A stretch of 52,323 nucleotides of DNA from Myroides sp. 1354 (GTDB lineage Bacteria; Bacteroidota; Bacteroidia; Flavobacteriales; Flavobacteriaceae): assembly GCF_030324495.1 (NCBI RefSeq), contig NZ_JACAGN010000023.1, forward strand, positions 1 through 52,323. The letters are read 5' to 3'. Positions 17,565-25,048 of the stretch are shown one piece after another. How positions within the stretch are numbered: the first letter of the stretch is position 1; each line of letters opens with the position of its first letter. The translations under genes were made by a program, and so were the position numbers. The notes beneath the pieces are model-generated. The model saw nothing but the letters and a program-made list of their open reading frames with translations. It was not told the DNA's origin and made no database searches.

Positions 17565-17572
17565 TACTTTTG
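17565..17572 (+). promoter_or_regulatory. -7 element of the EamA exporter gene
   Basis: TACTTTTG matches TAnnTTTG, 14 bases before the ATG at 17587. TTTG at 17546-17549 could be the -33 element, but the spacer of 15 is slightly short. The divergent MocR -7 element lies 35 bases to the left, so one bound regulator could control both. Confidence 0.55.
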
Positions 17573-17586
17573 AAAAAAATAAACAA

Positions 17587-18462
17587 ATGAAAACAACAGT
17601 AGTAACCGATACTTCAAGTGGATGGATGAATGGACTGATTGGTGTACTTTTATTTAGTGGATCTATGCCAGCAACAAAAGTGGCGGTATTGAGTTTAGAT
17701 CCTATTTTTGTAACCCTAGTACGCGCCTTAATTGCAGCTGTACTTGCTTCGCTATTTTTATGCTACAACAAAGCAACTTGGCCCACTAAATCAGAATCCC
17801 AATCCCTTTTACTTGTTTCTGCTGGAGCAGTTATTGGTTTCCCGCTTTTATCTTCATTGGCGCTACAACATATGACAGCAGCAAGATCCTTGGTTTTTGT
17901 GGGAACTCTCCCCTTAAGTACTGCAATTTTTGCGGTTTTACGTGGCAAAGAAAAACCAAAACCTTTATTTTGGCTTTTTGCTTTCTTAGGTAGTGCTTTG
18001 GTGGTGGGATTTGCCTATGCTCAACATGCGACTAGTTCACTTACAGGTGATTTACTAATGCTTGCTGCCATTGTATTATGTGGTCTAGCCTATGCGGAAG
18101 GAGCTGTATTAACCAAAACCATGGGGGGAAGTCAAGTCATTTCCTGGGCTATCATTTTTGCCTTACCTATATTGATACCTACCTTCTTCTTCTTCATCCC
18201 TTCTAGTATTGAAACCATTCAATTAGAGACCTGGGTCAGTTTACTTTATTTGGGAACAATGAGTATGTTTACTGGCTTTATTTTTTGGTATAAAGGATTA
18301 GCACAAGGGGGTATTGCAACCGTAGGACAACTCCAGCTGTTACAGCCTTTTTTCGGTTTAGCTTTAGCCGCTTTCTTCTTGCAAGAGTTTATCTCTATAG
18401 GTATGTTGACCGTAACTTTAGGTGTTGTTGGATGCGTCGCGGCTAGTAAGCGATTTAGCTAG
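17587..18462 (+). CDS. EamA-family exporter divergent from MocR
   Basis: 291 residues, two EamA repeats and about ten membrane segments: NGLIGVLLFSGSMPATKVAVLSLDPIFVTLVRALIAA in the first half and GDLLMLAAIVLCGLAYAEGAVL with QLQLLQPFFGLALAAFFLQEFIS in the second. It is a drug/metabolite transporter of the inner membrane with unknown substrate. The divergent MocR gene is its probable regulator, suggesting an amine or amino-acid related substrate (inference). Confidence 0.85.
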   Translation: MKTTVVTDTSSGWMNGLIGVLLFSGSMPATKVAVLSLDPIFVTLVRALIAAVLASLFLCYNKATWPTKSESQSLLLVSAGAVIGFPLLSSLALQHMTAARSLVFVGTLPLSTAIFAVLRGKEKPKPLFWLFAFLGSALVVGFAYAQHATSSLTGDLLMLAAIVLCGLAYAEGAVLTKTMGGSQVISWAIIFALPILIPTFFFFIPSSIETIQLETWVSLLYLGTMSMFTGFIFWYKGLAQGGIATVGQLQLLQPFFGLALAAFFLQEFISIGMLTVTLGVVGCVAASKRFS

Positions 18463-18510
18463 ATGGTAAAATCAGTTCCTGCGGTGTAATGAAAAAAACA
18501 ATATTTTTTT

Positions 18511-18530
18511 AAAATACCGATTGGTATTTT
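18511..18530. promoter_or_regulatory. TetR operator before the tetR gene
   Basis: AAAATACCGATTGGTATTTT is palindromic at 18 of 20 positions. It lies in the -33 to -10 region of the tetR promoter (-7 element TACCTTTG at 18534-18541). Its 14-base core ATACCGATTGGTAT recurs, inverted, before the thiolase gene. Confidence 0.75.
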
Positions 18531-18533
18531 TTA

Positions 18534-18541
18534 TACCTTTG
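18534..18541 (+). promoter_or_regulatory. -7 element of the tetR gene
   Basis: TACCTTTG matches TAnnTTTG, 20 bases before the ATG at 18562. The TetR operator lies immediately upstream. Confidence 0.55.
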
Positions 18542-18561
18542 TCTCATCAATACTTTTAAAG

Positions 18562-19158
18562 ATGAGTAAGGCTGCCAAAACCAAACAGTATATTATAGAG
18601 AAAACCGCTCCTTTGTTTAATACCAAAGGCTATGCGGCCACATCCGTATCTGACATCACAGCGATTACTGGTTTAACCAAAGGGAGTATTTACGGCAACT
18701 TCAACAATAAAGACGAAGTTGTCGTTGAGGCGTTTCTTTACAATGTTTCCATAATCAAACGAGAGATTCACGCAGCCCTCAATCGCGGCAGTAATCCGAA
18801 AGAAGCCTTATTGAATTTTGTCGATTTTTATCGCCAATACTGGGAGAAACTAGTTGCTTCTGGAGGATGTGCCTTGCTAAATGCAGCTACAGAAGCAGAT
18901 GATCATCTCCTCTTTCTCAAAGAAAGTGTACAATATAATTTCAACCTTTGGATTCAGCGTCTAACAGGAGTTATCGAAGAAGGAAAGAAACAAGGTTATT
19001 TTAAACAAGAGGTGGTTTCAGAAGAAATAGCATCCTTATTTATCATGTTAATCGAAGGGGGCATTCTACTGTCTCGTTCGCTAGGAAACAAAAAACACTT
19101 GGATGTAGCCCTTGACCAAATTACCCAAATCATTCATATACAACTAGCAAACAAATAA
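18562..19158 (+). CDS. TetR/AcrR-family repressor
   Basis: 198 residues. The N-terminal helix-turn-helix is plain: TKQYIIEKTAPLFNTKGYAATSVSDITAITGLTKGSIYGNFNNKDEVV (residues 7-54). The rest is the helical ligand-binding domain. A matching palindrome stands before its own start and before the following thiolase operon, so it probably represses itself and that operon, with an acyl-CoA-like inducer as a reasonable guess (inference). A terminator separates the two units. Confidence 0.9.
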   Translation: MSKAAKTKQYIIEKTAPLFNTKGYAATSVSDITAITGLTKGSIYGNFNNKDEVVVEAFLYNVSIIKREIHAALNRGSNPKEALLNFVDFYRQYWEKLVASGGCALLNAATEADDHLLFLKESVQYNFNLWIQRLTGVIEEGKKQGYFKQEVVSEEIASLFIMLIEGGILLSRSLGNKKHLDVALDQITQIIHIQLANK

Positions 19159-19162
19159 AACC

Positions 19163-19195
19163 AAGTCATTGGCAAACAGTTCAATGACTTTTTTT
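19163..19195 (+). terminator. Terminator after tetR
   Basis: AAGTCATTG (19163-19171) pairs with CAATGACTT (19182-19190), followed by a T run to 19195. It is 4 bases past the tetR stop. Confidence 0.9.
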
Positions 19196-19202
19196 AACAA
19201 CA

Positions 19203-19226
19203 AAAATATACCAATCGGTATATTTT
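19203..19226. promoter_or_regulatory. TetR operator before the thiolase operon
   Basis: A 24-base palindrome (22 of 24 positions) centred at 19214/19215, core ATACCAATCGGTAT at 19208-19221. The core is the exact reverse complement of the core before tetR. It overlaps a -7-like TATATTTT (19219-19226) and ends 18 bases before the ATG at 19245. Confidence 0.78.
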
Positions 19227-19244
19227 AAAAAAACAAAAAACAAG

Positions 19245-20411
19245 ATGAAAGAAGTATTTATTATCGCAGCAAAACGAACACCCATCGGAGGTTTTTTAGG
19301 GCAATTACAACCCTATACTGCTACAGACTTAGGCAGTATGGTAACCCAGTCCATACTCAACGACGTACAGCTCCCATCAGAAGCAATTGACAGTCTATAT
19401 ATTGGCAATGGTCTTAGCGCTGGATTGGGGCAATCACCTGCTCGACAAGTGGGAATTAACTCAGGCCTATCCAATACAACAGATGCCACAACCATCAATA
19501 AAGTATGTTCTTCTGGGCTAAAAGCTGTTGCTTTAGGAGCACAACAGATTCAGCTAGGACACGAGAACGTCGTTTTAACTGGAGGCATTGAAAGTATGAG
19601 TAATGTACCTTTTTATTCCTCTCATCGTCAAGCCCATAAATTAGGTGATCTTAAAACGATTGACGGGCTTTTAAAAGATGGATTAACCGATGCTTATGCT
19701 CATTGCCACATGGGAAATGCGGCTGAGATTGGAATCCGCCACTTTAACTTTACGCGAGAAGAACTGGATCAATATGCCTTACAATCCTATGAAAAAGCAC
19801 AAAAGGCAACCGCAAAGGGTAAATTCAAGACGGAAATTGTTCCCATACCCTTACCTCAAAAAGAAGAAGTTATAGCCACTGATGAGGATATTGATAAAAT
19901 CATTCCGGAGAAACTTCCCCATTTACGTCCTGTTTTTGAAGAAGGAGGACGTCTAACAGCAGCCAATGCGAGTAATTTAAACGACGGAGCGGCCATGTTG
20001 CTTTTAGTCTCTGCTGAAGCCGTAGCCAAATACAGTTTAAAACCTTTAGCTAAGATTATATCATATGCAGATGCCGCTCAAGATCCCCTTTGGTTTACGA
20101 CAGCTCCTGCATTAGCTATTCCAAAAGCAATGGAAAGAGCAAATTTAACGTTAGACTCGATTGATCTCTTTGAAGTGAATGAAGCGTATGCTTCTGTTCC
20201 CTTATCAATAGCAAGACTCTTGGATATTCCACTGGATCGCATCAATATTTACGGGGGCGCTGTGGCTTTAGGTCATCCCATAGGTGCTTCAGGTGCTCGT
20301 ATTCTAGTTACCCTTATCCATGCTCTTCATCAGGAAGAAAAACGCTATGGAGTAGCAGCGATTTGCAATGGCGGAGGCGGTGCAACTGCCCTAGTTATTG
20401 AAAAAGTTTAA
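19245..20411 (+). CDS. Acetyl-CoA acyltransferase (thiolase)
   Basis: 388 residues with all thiolase catalytic residues: nucleophile Cys88 in NKVCSSGLKA, His344 in GGAVALGHPIGASG and Cys374 in CNGGGGAT. It forms or cleaves beta-ketoacyl-CoA with CoA and acts in the cytoplasm as a tetramer (family). Biosynthetic or degradative direction cannot be told from sequence. The lipoamide dehydrogenase gene follows after 17 bases, and the TetR operator lies upstream, so an acyl-CoA-responsive degradation or ketone-body route is a fair inference. Confidence 0.93.
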   Translation: MKEVFIIAAKRTPIGGFLGQLQPYTATDLGSMVTQSILNDVQLPSEAIDSLYIGNGLSAGLGQSPARQVGINSGLSNTTDATTINKVCSSGLKAVALGAQQIQLGHENVVLTGGIESMSNVPFYSSHRQAHKLGDLKTIDGLLKDGLTDAYAHCHMGNAAEIGIRHFNFTREELDQYALQSYEKAQKATAKGKFKTEIVPIPLPQKEEVIATDEDIDKIIPEKLPHLRPVFEEGGRLTAANASNLNDGAAMLLLVSAEAVAKYSLKPLAKIISYADAAQDPLWFTTAPALAIPKAMERANLTLDSIDLFEVNEAYASVPLSIARLLDIPLDRINIYGGAVALGHPIGASGARILVTLIHALHQEEKRYGVAAICNGGGGATALVIEKV

Positions 20412-20428
20412 TCTAACACAACGAAACA

Positions 20429-21832
20429 ATGGAAAAATTTGATATTGTAGTTATTGGTTCTGGACCAGGGGGCTACGTAGCAGCAATTCGGGCAGCTCAA
20501 TTGGGCTTTAAAACAGCCTTAATTGAAAAATACAACAGTCTTGGTGGAACATGTACCAATGTTGGTTGCATTCCAACCAAAGCTCTTTTAGACAGTACTC
20601 ATCACTATGCAGATGTACAGACAAAATTTGCAAAACAAGGAATTGAAGTCCAAGGGGTTCATTTGAATTTCAAGCAAATGTATGCAAGAAAACAGGAAGT
20701 GGTACAAAAAAACACCCAAGGATTGACCTTCTTGATGCAAAAAAATGGCATTGCTACGTTCTATGGTACAGCTAGTTTCACAACGAATACTTCAATAACC
20801 GTAACGGATTCCAACGGAGTAATTACGGTTATTGAAGCTGACAAATTCATTATTGCTACAGGATCCAAACCCGCTACATTACCAGGTATAACACTGGATA
20901 AAAAACGCATTATTTCCTCTACAGAGGCCTTAGCCCTACAAGAGCAACCTAAAAGCTTGGTAATTATTGGCGGTGGAGTTATAGGCGTTGAAATGGCCTC
21001 TATCTTTAATCGCATAGGTACTAAGGTCACTATTATTGAATACGCTTCTTCTCTATTACCAACTATGGATAGGGAGTTAGGAAAAGCCCTGAATAAAATA
21101 CTAAAGAAAGAACAAATTGATATTGTATTAGAGCAAAGTGTATATCAGGTTGATAATCTAGGAGATTATGTACAAGTAAAATTCAAAGACAAAGCAGAAC
21201 ATGAACAACAAATAGAAGCAGATTATGTCTTACTGGCGGTTGGACGACGTCCGTTTACAGCAGGTTTAGGATTGGAAAACACTGCTGTTACTTTGAATTC
21301 CAAAGGCTTCATCGAAACGAATGCCAATTTACAAACTCGTGCTTCAACTATTTACGCCATCGGAGATGTTATTGGTGGGGCCATGTTAGCACATAAAGCG
21401 GAAGAAGAAGCTGTTTTTGTAGTAGAAACAATTCAAGGTCAAAAACCTCATATTCACTATAATCACATTCCCAATGTCGTTTATACTTGGCCAGAAATTG
21501 CCTCTGTTGGTGCAACCGAAGATGAATTGATTCAAAAAAACATCGCTTATAAGGTTGGGAAGTTTCCTTTTGCCGCTAATGCGCGAGCGCGAGCTTCGAT
21601 GGATACAGAAGGTTTTGCCAAAGTACTCGTTGATCCTAAATACGGAGAAGTTCTTGGGGTACATATTATCGGTGCTCGTGCTGCTGATTTAATTGCACAA
21701 GCAGTTGTGGCACTTGAATATGAAGTAACAGCCAAAGATATGTTCTCTCTCTCCTATGCGCATCCTACCTTTTCGGAAGTGTTTAAAGATGCCTATCGAA
21801 TGGCATATGGGCTTCCATCCATCAATATTTAA
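20429..21832 (+). CDS. lpdA: Dihydrolipoyl dehydrogenase (E3)
   Basis: 467 residues: FAD-binding VVIGSGPGGYVAAIRAAQLG at the N-terminus, redox disulfide Cys42-Cys47 in GGTCTNVGCIPTKAL, NAD-binding IGGGVIGVEMASIFNRIG, the second FAD motif IYAIGDVIGGAMLAHKA, and the dimer-interface pair His445/Glu450 in HPTFSE. It reoxidises lipoamide of 2-oxoacid dehydrogenase or glycine cleavage complexes. No E1, E2 or H-protein gene is nearby, so its complex is unknown. It is probably not the only E3 of the cell (inference). Confidence 0.93.
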   Translation: MEKFDIVVIGSGPGGYVAAIRAAQLGFKTALIEKYNSLGGTCTNVGCIPTKALLDSTHHYADVQTKFAKQGIEVQGVHLNFKQMYARKQEVVQKNTQGLTFLMQKNGIATFYGTASFTTNTSITVTDSNGVITVIEADKFIIATGSKPATLPGITLDKKRIISSTEALALQEQPKSLVIIGGGVIGVEMASIFNRIGTKVTIIEYASSLLPTMDRELGKALNKILKKEQIDIVLEQSVYQVDNLGDYVQVKFKDKAEHEQQIEADYVLLAVGRRPFTAGLGLENTAVTLNSKGFIETNANLQTRASTIYAIGDVIGGAMLAHKAEEEAVFVVETIQGQKPHIHYNHIPNVVYTWPEIASVGATEDELIQKNIAYKVGKFPFAANARARASMDTEGFAKVLVDPKYGEVLGVHIIGARAADLIAQAVVALEYEVTAKDMFSLSYAHPTFSEVFKDAYRMAYGLPSINI

Positions 21833-21852
21833 CTTCCTTATTTACAAAATGA

Positions 21853-21884
21853 AAAAGCGTTCTTTCCATCAAAAGAACGCTTTT
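21853..21884 (+). terminator. Terminator after lpdA
   Basis: AAAAGCGTTCTTT (21853-21865) pairs perfectly with AAAGAACGCTTTT (21872-21884). It lies 20 bases past the lpdA stop. The flanks are A-rich on the left, so it may also act on the minus strand. Confidence 0.88.
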
Positions 21885-21980
21885 CTATGTATTCGCCAAC
21901 GCAAAATAAACGAGTTTTATCTTGTTAGGTTGTTTAGCTCTCACTATTTACAAACAACGTAATTGGTTACTATCATCCTA

Positions 21981-23069
21981 TTACAGTCCATTTAAAATGG
22001 ATATTACTTCTTCTTTTGTCCCCGTTTGCAAATCATGGAATTTAATTTCAACTAATTGATTTTTAACAACTTTAATTTCTTTAACGGAATACACTATTTT
22101 TTTTGTATCGGGATCTATGGAGATAAAGAATACATACCCCTCTAAACCAACAGGAACCCAACCATAGTGTTCGGTAAACACAAATCCCAATTCCAGATGT
22201 TTTAAAAATACATCTAAATGAGCCAATCCCTCTTCTCCTTTCACTCCAAAATAAATAGCTGAGTTTTCATAGTTATACCCTTCTGGTACACGAACAAAAA
22301 ATTGTGTTTTCTCACCTTCAAATTCAGCGTATTTATCAATATTTGACCATCCAATTTCAGAAGGTAAATCGTTCCAACCATTCAAGAGCATAACATAGTT
22401 CTCTGTTTCTTGGTCATTGTATAAAAATCCCATTTCCGTTTGTATGGGAATTTCTGTAAAAGTTAAATCATCTTTCTCGTTGATATTTCCTTGCCACAGT
22501 AACATATCTTCCTGAAGACCTCTTGTATTTTTCCCAGGCACTTGCATGTCGATACTATAATTTGTCACTTGTTTTCCATTCAGCTTAATATCAAAGTAAA
22601 ACTCTCCGCCTGTAATAATAAATCCGCGCCCACCTGTTGTAGCGATGCGTCCATATTCATCTTTAGTTATTTCAAAATATCCATTTTCATCTCGATCTGG
22701 GTAAATTCCCATCGTAGGGCGATTAGCCAAAGCCATAATTCCCTTCTCATACAATTCAATAAAAGTACAGTCAATCTCATCTCCTTCTATTCCCCACTCC
22801 CCAAGTGCGGCTAGGTTTCCAACCTGTACTTTTACCCCTTTTTGACTTGTAAAACTAAATCCACCTGTTTCATCGATTTTTGTTTGAATATATTGTTTTT
22901 CCCCTTCTAATACTTCTTTTCTAAAATTCGTAAATACCGATGCTGTTGGAATTTTAAATTCCTTTTGAGGAGGAATAGGCCCTGATGTATCATCGCTACT
23001 ACAAGCGACAAATACCAATCCCCCTACCAACATAGCCCATGTGGCTATAAACTTCATTCCTTTTTTCAT
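21981..23069 (-). CDS. Lipoprotein of unknown function
   Basis: The ATG at 23069 gives MKKGMKFIATWAMLVGGLVFVACSSDD, a lipoprotein signal peptide (lipobox FVAC, modified Cys at residue 23). The frame is open 20 codons further, but those residues precede the signal and a -7 element (TAATTTTG) overlaps that alternative start. The mature protein of about 340 residues is beta-rich with repeated Tyr/Phe-Gly stretches; no domain was recognised. It stands alone between convergent and divergent neighbours. Confidence 0.8.
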   Translation of the reverse strand: MKKGMKFIATWAMLVGGLVFVACSSDDTSGPIPPQKEFKIPTASVFTNFRKEVLEGEKQYIQTKIDETGGFSFTSQKGVKVQVGNLAALGEWGIEGDEIDCTFIELYEKGIMALANRPTMGIYPDRDENGYFEITKDEYGRIATTGGRGFIITGGEFYFDIKLNGKQVTNYSIDMQVPGKNTRGLQEDMLLWQGNINEKDDLTFTEIPIQTEMGFLYNDQETENYVMLLNGWNDLPSEIGWSNIDKYAEFEGEKTQFFVRVPEGYNYENSAIYFGVKGEEGLAHLDVFLKHLELGFVFTEHYGWVPVGLEGYVFFISIDPDTKKIVYSVKEIKVVKNQLVEIKFHDLQTGTKEEVISILNGL

Positions 23070-23126
23070 AATAATTTTGACTAATTTAAAAATCAAAACT
23101 ATTAAATATAAATCAATAAAATAAAA

Positions 23127-23134
23127 CAAAATTA
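23127..23134 (-). promoter_or_regulatory. -7 element for the 21981 lipoprotein gene
   Basis: The minus strand reads TAATTTTG, matching TAnnTTTG, 57 bases before the ATG at 23069. Its position overlaps the start of the longest frame, favouring the downstream ATG. Confidence 0.45.
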
Positions 23135-23297
23135 TACCATAAATAACTAAATTTCATTCATTTAAACAAAATACCGTATTAAAATAGGTTAAAATAAAAA
23201 GTAATTTATTTTAAAATTAGACAATAAAAGGATGCAAGCTACCTCTAAATGAAATCGAGCACACACTTCAACGTATATCATCTTTTTTAGCGATATT

Positions 23298-23318
23298 TGT
23301 AAAGATATCTGTAAAGAT
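23298..23318 (+). repeat. Two direct TGTAAAGAT copies before nth
   Basis: TGTAAAGAT occurs at 23298-23306 and 23310-23318, a 12-base period, just upstream of a near -7 element (TATAATTTG) and about 26 bases before the nth ATG. A tandem activator site is possible. Confidence 0.4.
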
Positions 23319-23343
23319 GTTCTTATAATTTGATTGTTTAAAC

Positions 23344-24015
23344 ATGACTAAAACTGAAAAAGTAAATTTTGTTCTTGAAACATTAGATGCACTCTACCCT
23401 GAAATACCCGTTCCATTAGATCACAAGGATGCCTATACTTTATTGATTGCTGTTCTGCTATCTGCTCAATGTACAGATGAACGCGTCAATAAAATCACGC
23501 CTCTCTTATTTGCTAAGGCTGATAATCCGTATGATATGGTGAAGATGACGGTAGAAGAAATTCAGGAGATTATACGTCCCTGTGGTTTATCGCCAATGAA
23601 GAGCAAAGGAATCTATGGATTATCTAAAATATTGATTGAGGAACATCAAGGTCAAGTTCCAGCGGACATGGAAGCCTTAGAGCGTTTACCAGCAGTAGGC
23701 CACAAAACAGCTTCTGTAGTGATGGCGCAGGCTTTTGATATTCCCGCTTTTCCCGTTGATACTCATATCCATCGTTTACTTTATCGCTGGGGATTTTCCA
23801 ATGGCAAAAGTGTACAACAAACGGAAAAGGATGCCAAGCGATTATTTCCAAAAGATCAATGGAACAAGCTCCACCTCCAACTGGTGTGGTATGGACGTCA
23901 ATACTCTCCAGCAAGAGCTTGGAAATTAGAATTAGATATTATAACCAGCGTAATTGGTCGAAAAACAATTCTCAACGAATATTATAAAAAACACGAAAAA
24001 AAAGCATCGAAATAA
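23344..24015 (+). CDS. nth: Endonuclease III family DNA glycosylase lacking its iron-sulfur cysteines
   Basis: 223 residues of the HhH-GPD family, which removes oxidised pyrimidines and nicks abasic sites in base-excision repair. The N-terminal LLIAVLLSAQCTDERVNK, the helix-hairpin-helix LERLPAVGHKTASVVM with the catalytic Lys, and the catalytic Asp in FPVDTHIHRL are all present. Family members such as E. coli Nth carry a C-terminal C-x6-C-x2-C-x5-C cluster; here that segment reads GRQYSPARAWKLELDIITS with no cysteine, and the only cysteines are two unrelated ones near residues 40 and 80. The fold length is otherwise normal. Its stop codon sits inside a terminator stem. Confidence 0.9.
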   Translation: MTKTEKVNFVLETLDALYPEIPVPLDHKDAYTLLIAVLLSAQCTDERVNKITPLLFAKADNPYDMVKMTVEEIQEIIRPCGLSPMKSKGIYGLSKILIEEHQGQVPADMEALERLPAVGHKTASVVMAQAFDIPAFPVDTHIHRLLYRWGFSNGKSVQQTEKDAKRLFPKDQWNKLHLQLVWYGRQYSPARAWKLELDIITSVIGRKTILNEYYKKHEKKASK

Positions 24016-24032
24016 TTCGATGCTTTTTTTTT
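23995..24032. terminator. Bidirectional terminator overlapping the end of nth
   Basis: AAAGCATCGAA (24001-24011) pairs with TTCGATGCTTT (24016-24026), flanked by A and T runs. The nth stop at 24013-24015 lies in the loop. It also sits directly after the small minus-strand gene ending at 24031, so it can serve both convergent transcripts. Confidence 0.88.
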
Positions 24033-24186
24033 AGTTTGCCTTTGATGTTTTCAAACTTGGTTCCATAAAATCACTAAGTGCTAAATGAGACCAAAACTTA
24101 GAATAATTCAATAATCTCTCGATTATTTCCGTTTTTGGTCCCTTCACTTCTTTCTCTTTTAAAAGGTTTTTGTAATTTTTTTCCAT
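24031..24186 (-). CDS. Small basic protein after the sigma-factor gene
   Basis: About 51 residues from the ATG at 24186 (MEKNYKNLLKEKEVKGPKTEIIERLLNYSK...). A longer frame to 24228 adds 14 residues but would start 13 bases after the sigma-factor stop. The LLKEKExKGPKxE...LLNYSK pattern resembles small proteins I recall downstream of this sigma factor in Flavobacteriaceae (moderate recollection). Soluble, highly charged. Function unknown; cotranscription with the sigma factor is likely. Confidence 0.6.
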   Translation of the reverse strand: MEKNYKNLLKEKEVKGPKTEIIERLLNYSKFWSHLALSDFMEPSLKTSKAN

Positions 24187-24240
24187 ATAAAATCTGTTAG
24201 TTTCTACATTTAATTTAAAAACGCACAAACTGAGATTTTA

Positions 24241-24825
24241 TTATAGGTTTAATGAAATTTGTTTTTTTTCCATTAATTTTCTCAAATTAATAATAGCATA
24301 ACGCATTCTTCCTAAGGCCGTATTAATACTTACGTCTTTTGCCTCTGAAATCTCTTTAAAACTCAAATCCTGATATAAACGCATGCGAATTATTTCTTGT
24401 TGATCTTCAGGTAATTCTAAGATTAGCTGTTGTAAATCTTCTGTAATTTGACTATTGATCAACATCTCTTCAATGGTCTCACTATCATCCTTTAAAAAAC
24501 TAAAAAAGGGAGTTTCTTCCGTATCATTGTGAATCAACATTTTCTTTTCTCTGCGGTAATGGTCCATAATCAAATTATGAGCAATTCGCATCACCCAAGA
24601 AATAAACTTTCCTTCTTCGTTATATCTTCCTGTTTTGAGGGTATTAATAACCTTGACAAAGGTATCTTGAAAAATATCATTGGTTAATTCTACATCATTT
24701 AATTTATTGAAAATAAATCCAAAAATCTTAGCTTGATGTCTTTTGATTAAAATTTCAAGCGCCTGTTCATTGCCTCCTACATAATGATGCACTAAAGTTG
24801 CATCTGGTAATTGAATTAATTCCAT
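24241..24825 (-). CDS. ECF-type RNA polymerase sigma factor
   Basis: 194 residues with sigma region 2 (LIKRHQAKIFGFIFNKLNDVELTNDIFQDTFVKVINTL, then KFISWVMRIAHNLIMDHYRREKK) and region 4 (LELPEDQQEIIRMRLYQDLSFKEISEAKDVSINTALGRMRYAIINLRK). It lacks region 3 and is the length of group 4 sigma factors. No anti-sigma gene is adjacent; only the 51-residue ORF follows. It faces away from uvrA across a gap of about 220 bases. Confidence 0.93.
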   Translation of the reverse strand: MELIQLPDATLVHHYVGGNEQALEILIKRHQAKIFGFIFNKLNDVELTNDIFQDTFVKVINTLKTGRYNEEGKFISWVMRIAHNLIMDHYRREKKMLIHNDTEETPFFSFLKDDSETIEEMLINSQITEDLQQLILELPEDQQEIIRMRLYQDLSFKEISEAKDVSINTALGRMRYAIINLRKLMEKKQISLNL

Positions 24826-25017
24826 AACAAAATTCTTTTTATAGCTGTTCTATTCGTATCTAAAAAAGTAATTCTGTTATATAGGCTCTTGCTTTTATGA
24901 GTTAAGTGCTACAAATATATATAAAATATTTTGTTAAAAACAATAGTTTAAAAAAAATGTTAAACAACTTAATTATTCTTTACTGCAGAAAGCATTTCAT
25001 AAACAAAGATAAAAGCG

Positions 25018-25025
25018 TATTTTTG
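25018..25025 (+). promoter_or_regulatory. -7 element of uvrA
   Basis: TATTTTTG ends on the G of a GTG that opens the longest frame. This rules out that GTG and supports the ATG at 25049, with a leader of about 18 bases. Confidence 0.6.
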
Positions 25026-25048
25026 TGTTTCAAATACACGAATCTCCT

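Noticed and set aside
25025..25027. GTG start for uvrA
   Set aside because: It is part of the -7 element TATTTTTG; the ATG at 25049 fits the leader length and the family N-terminus.
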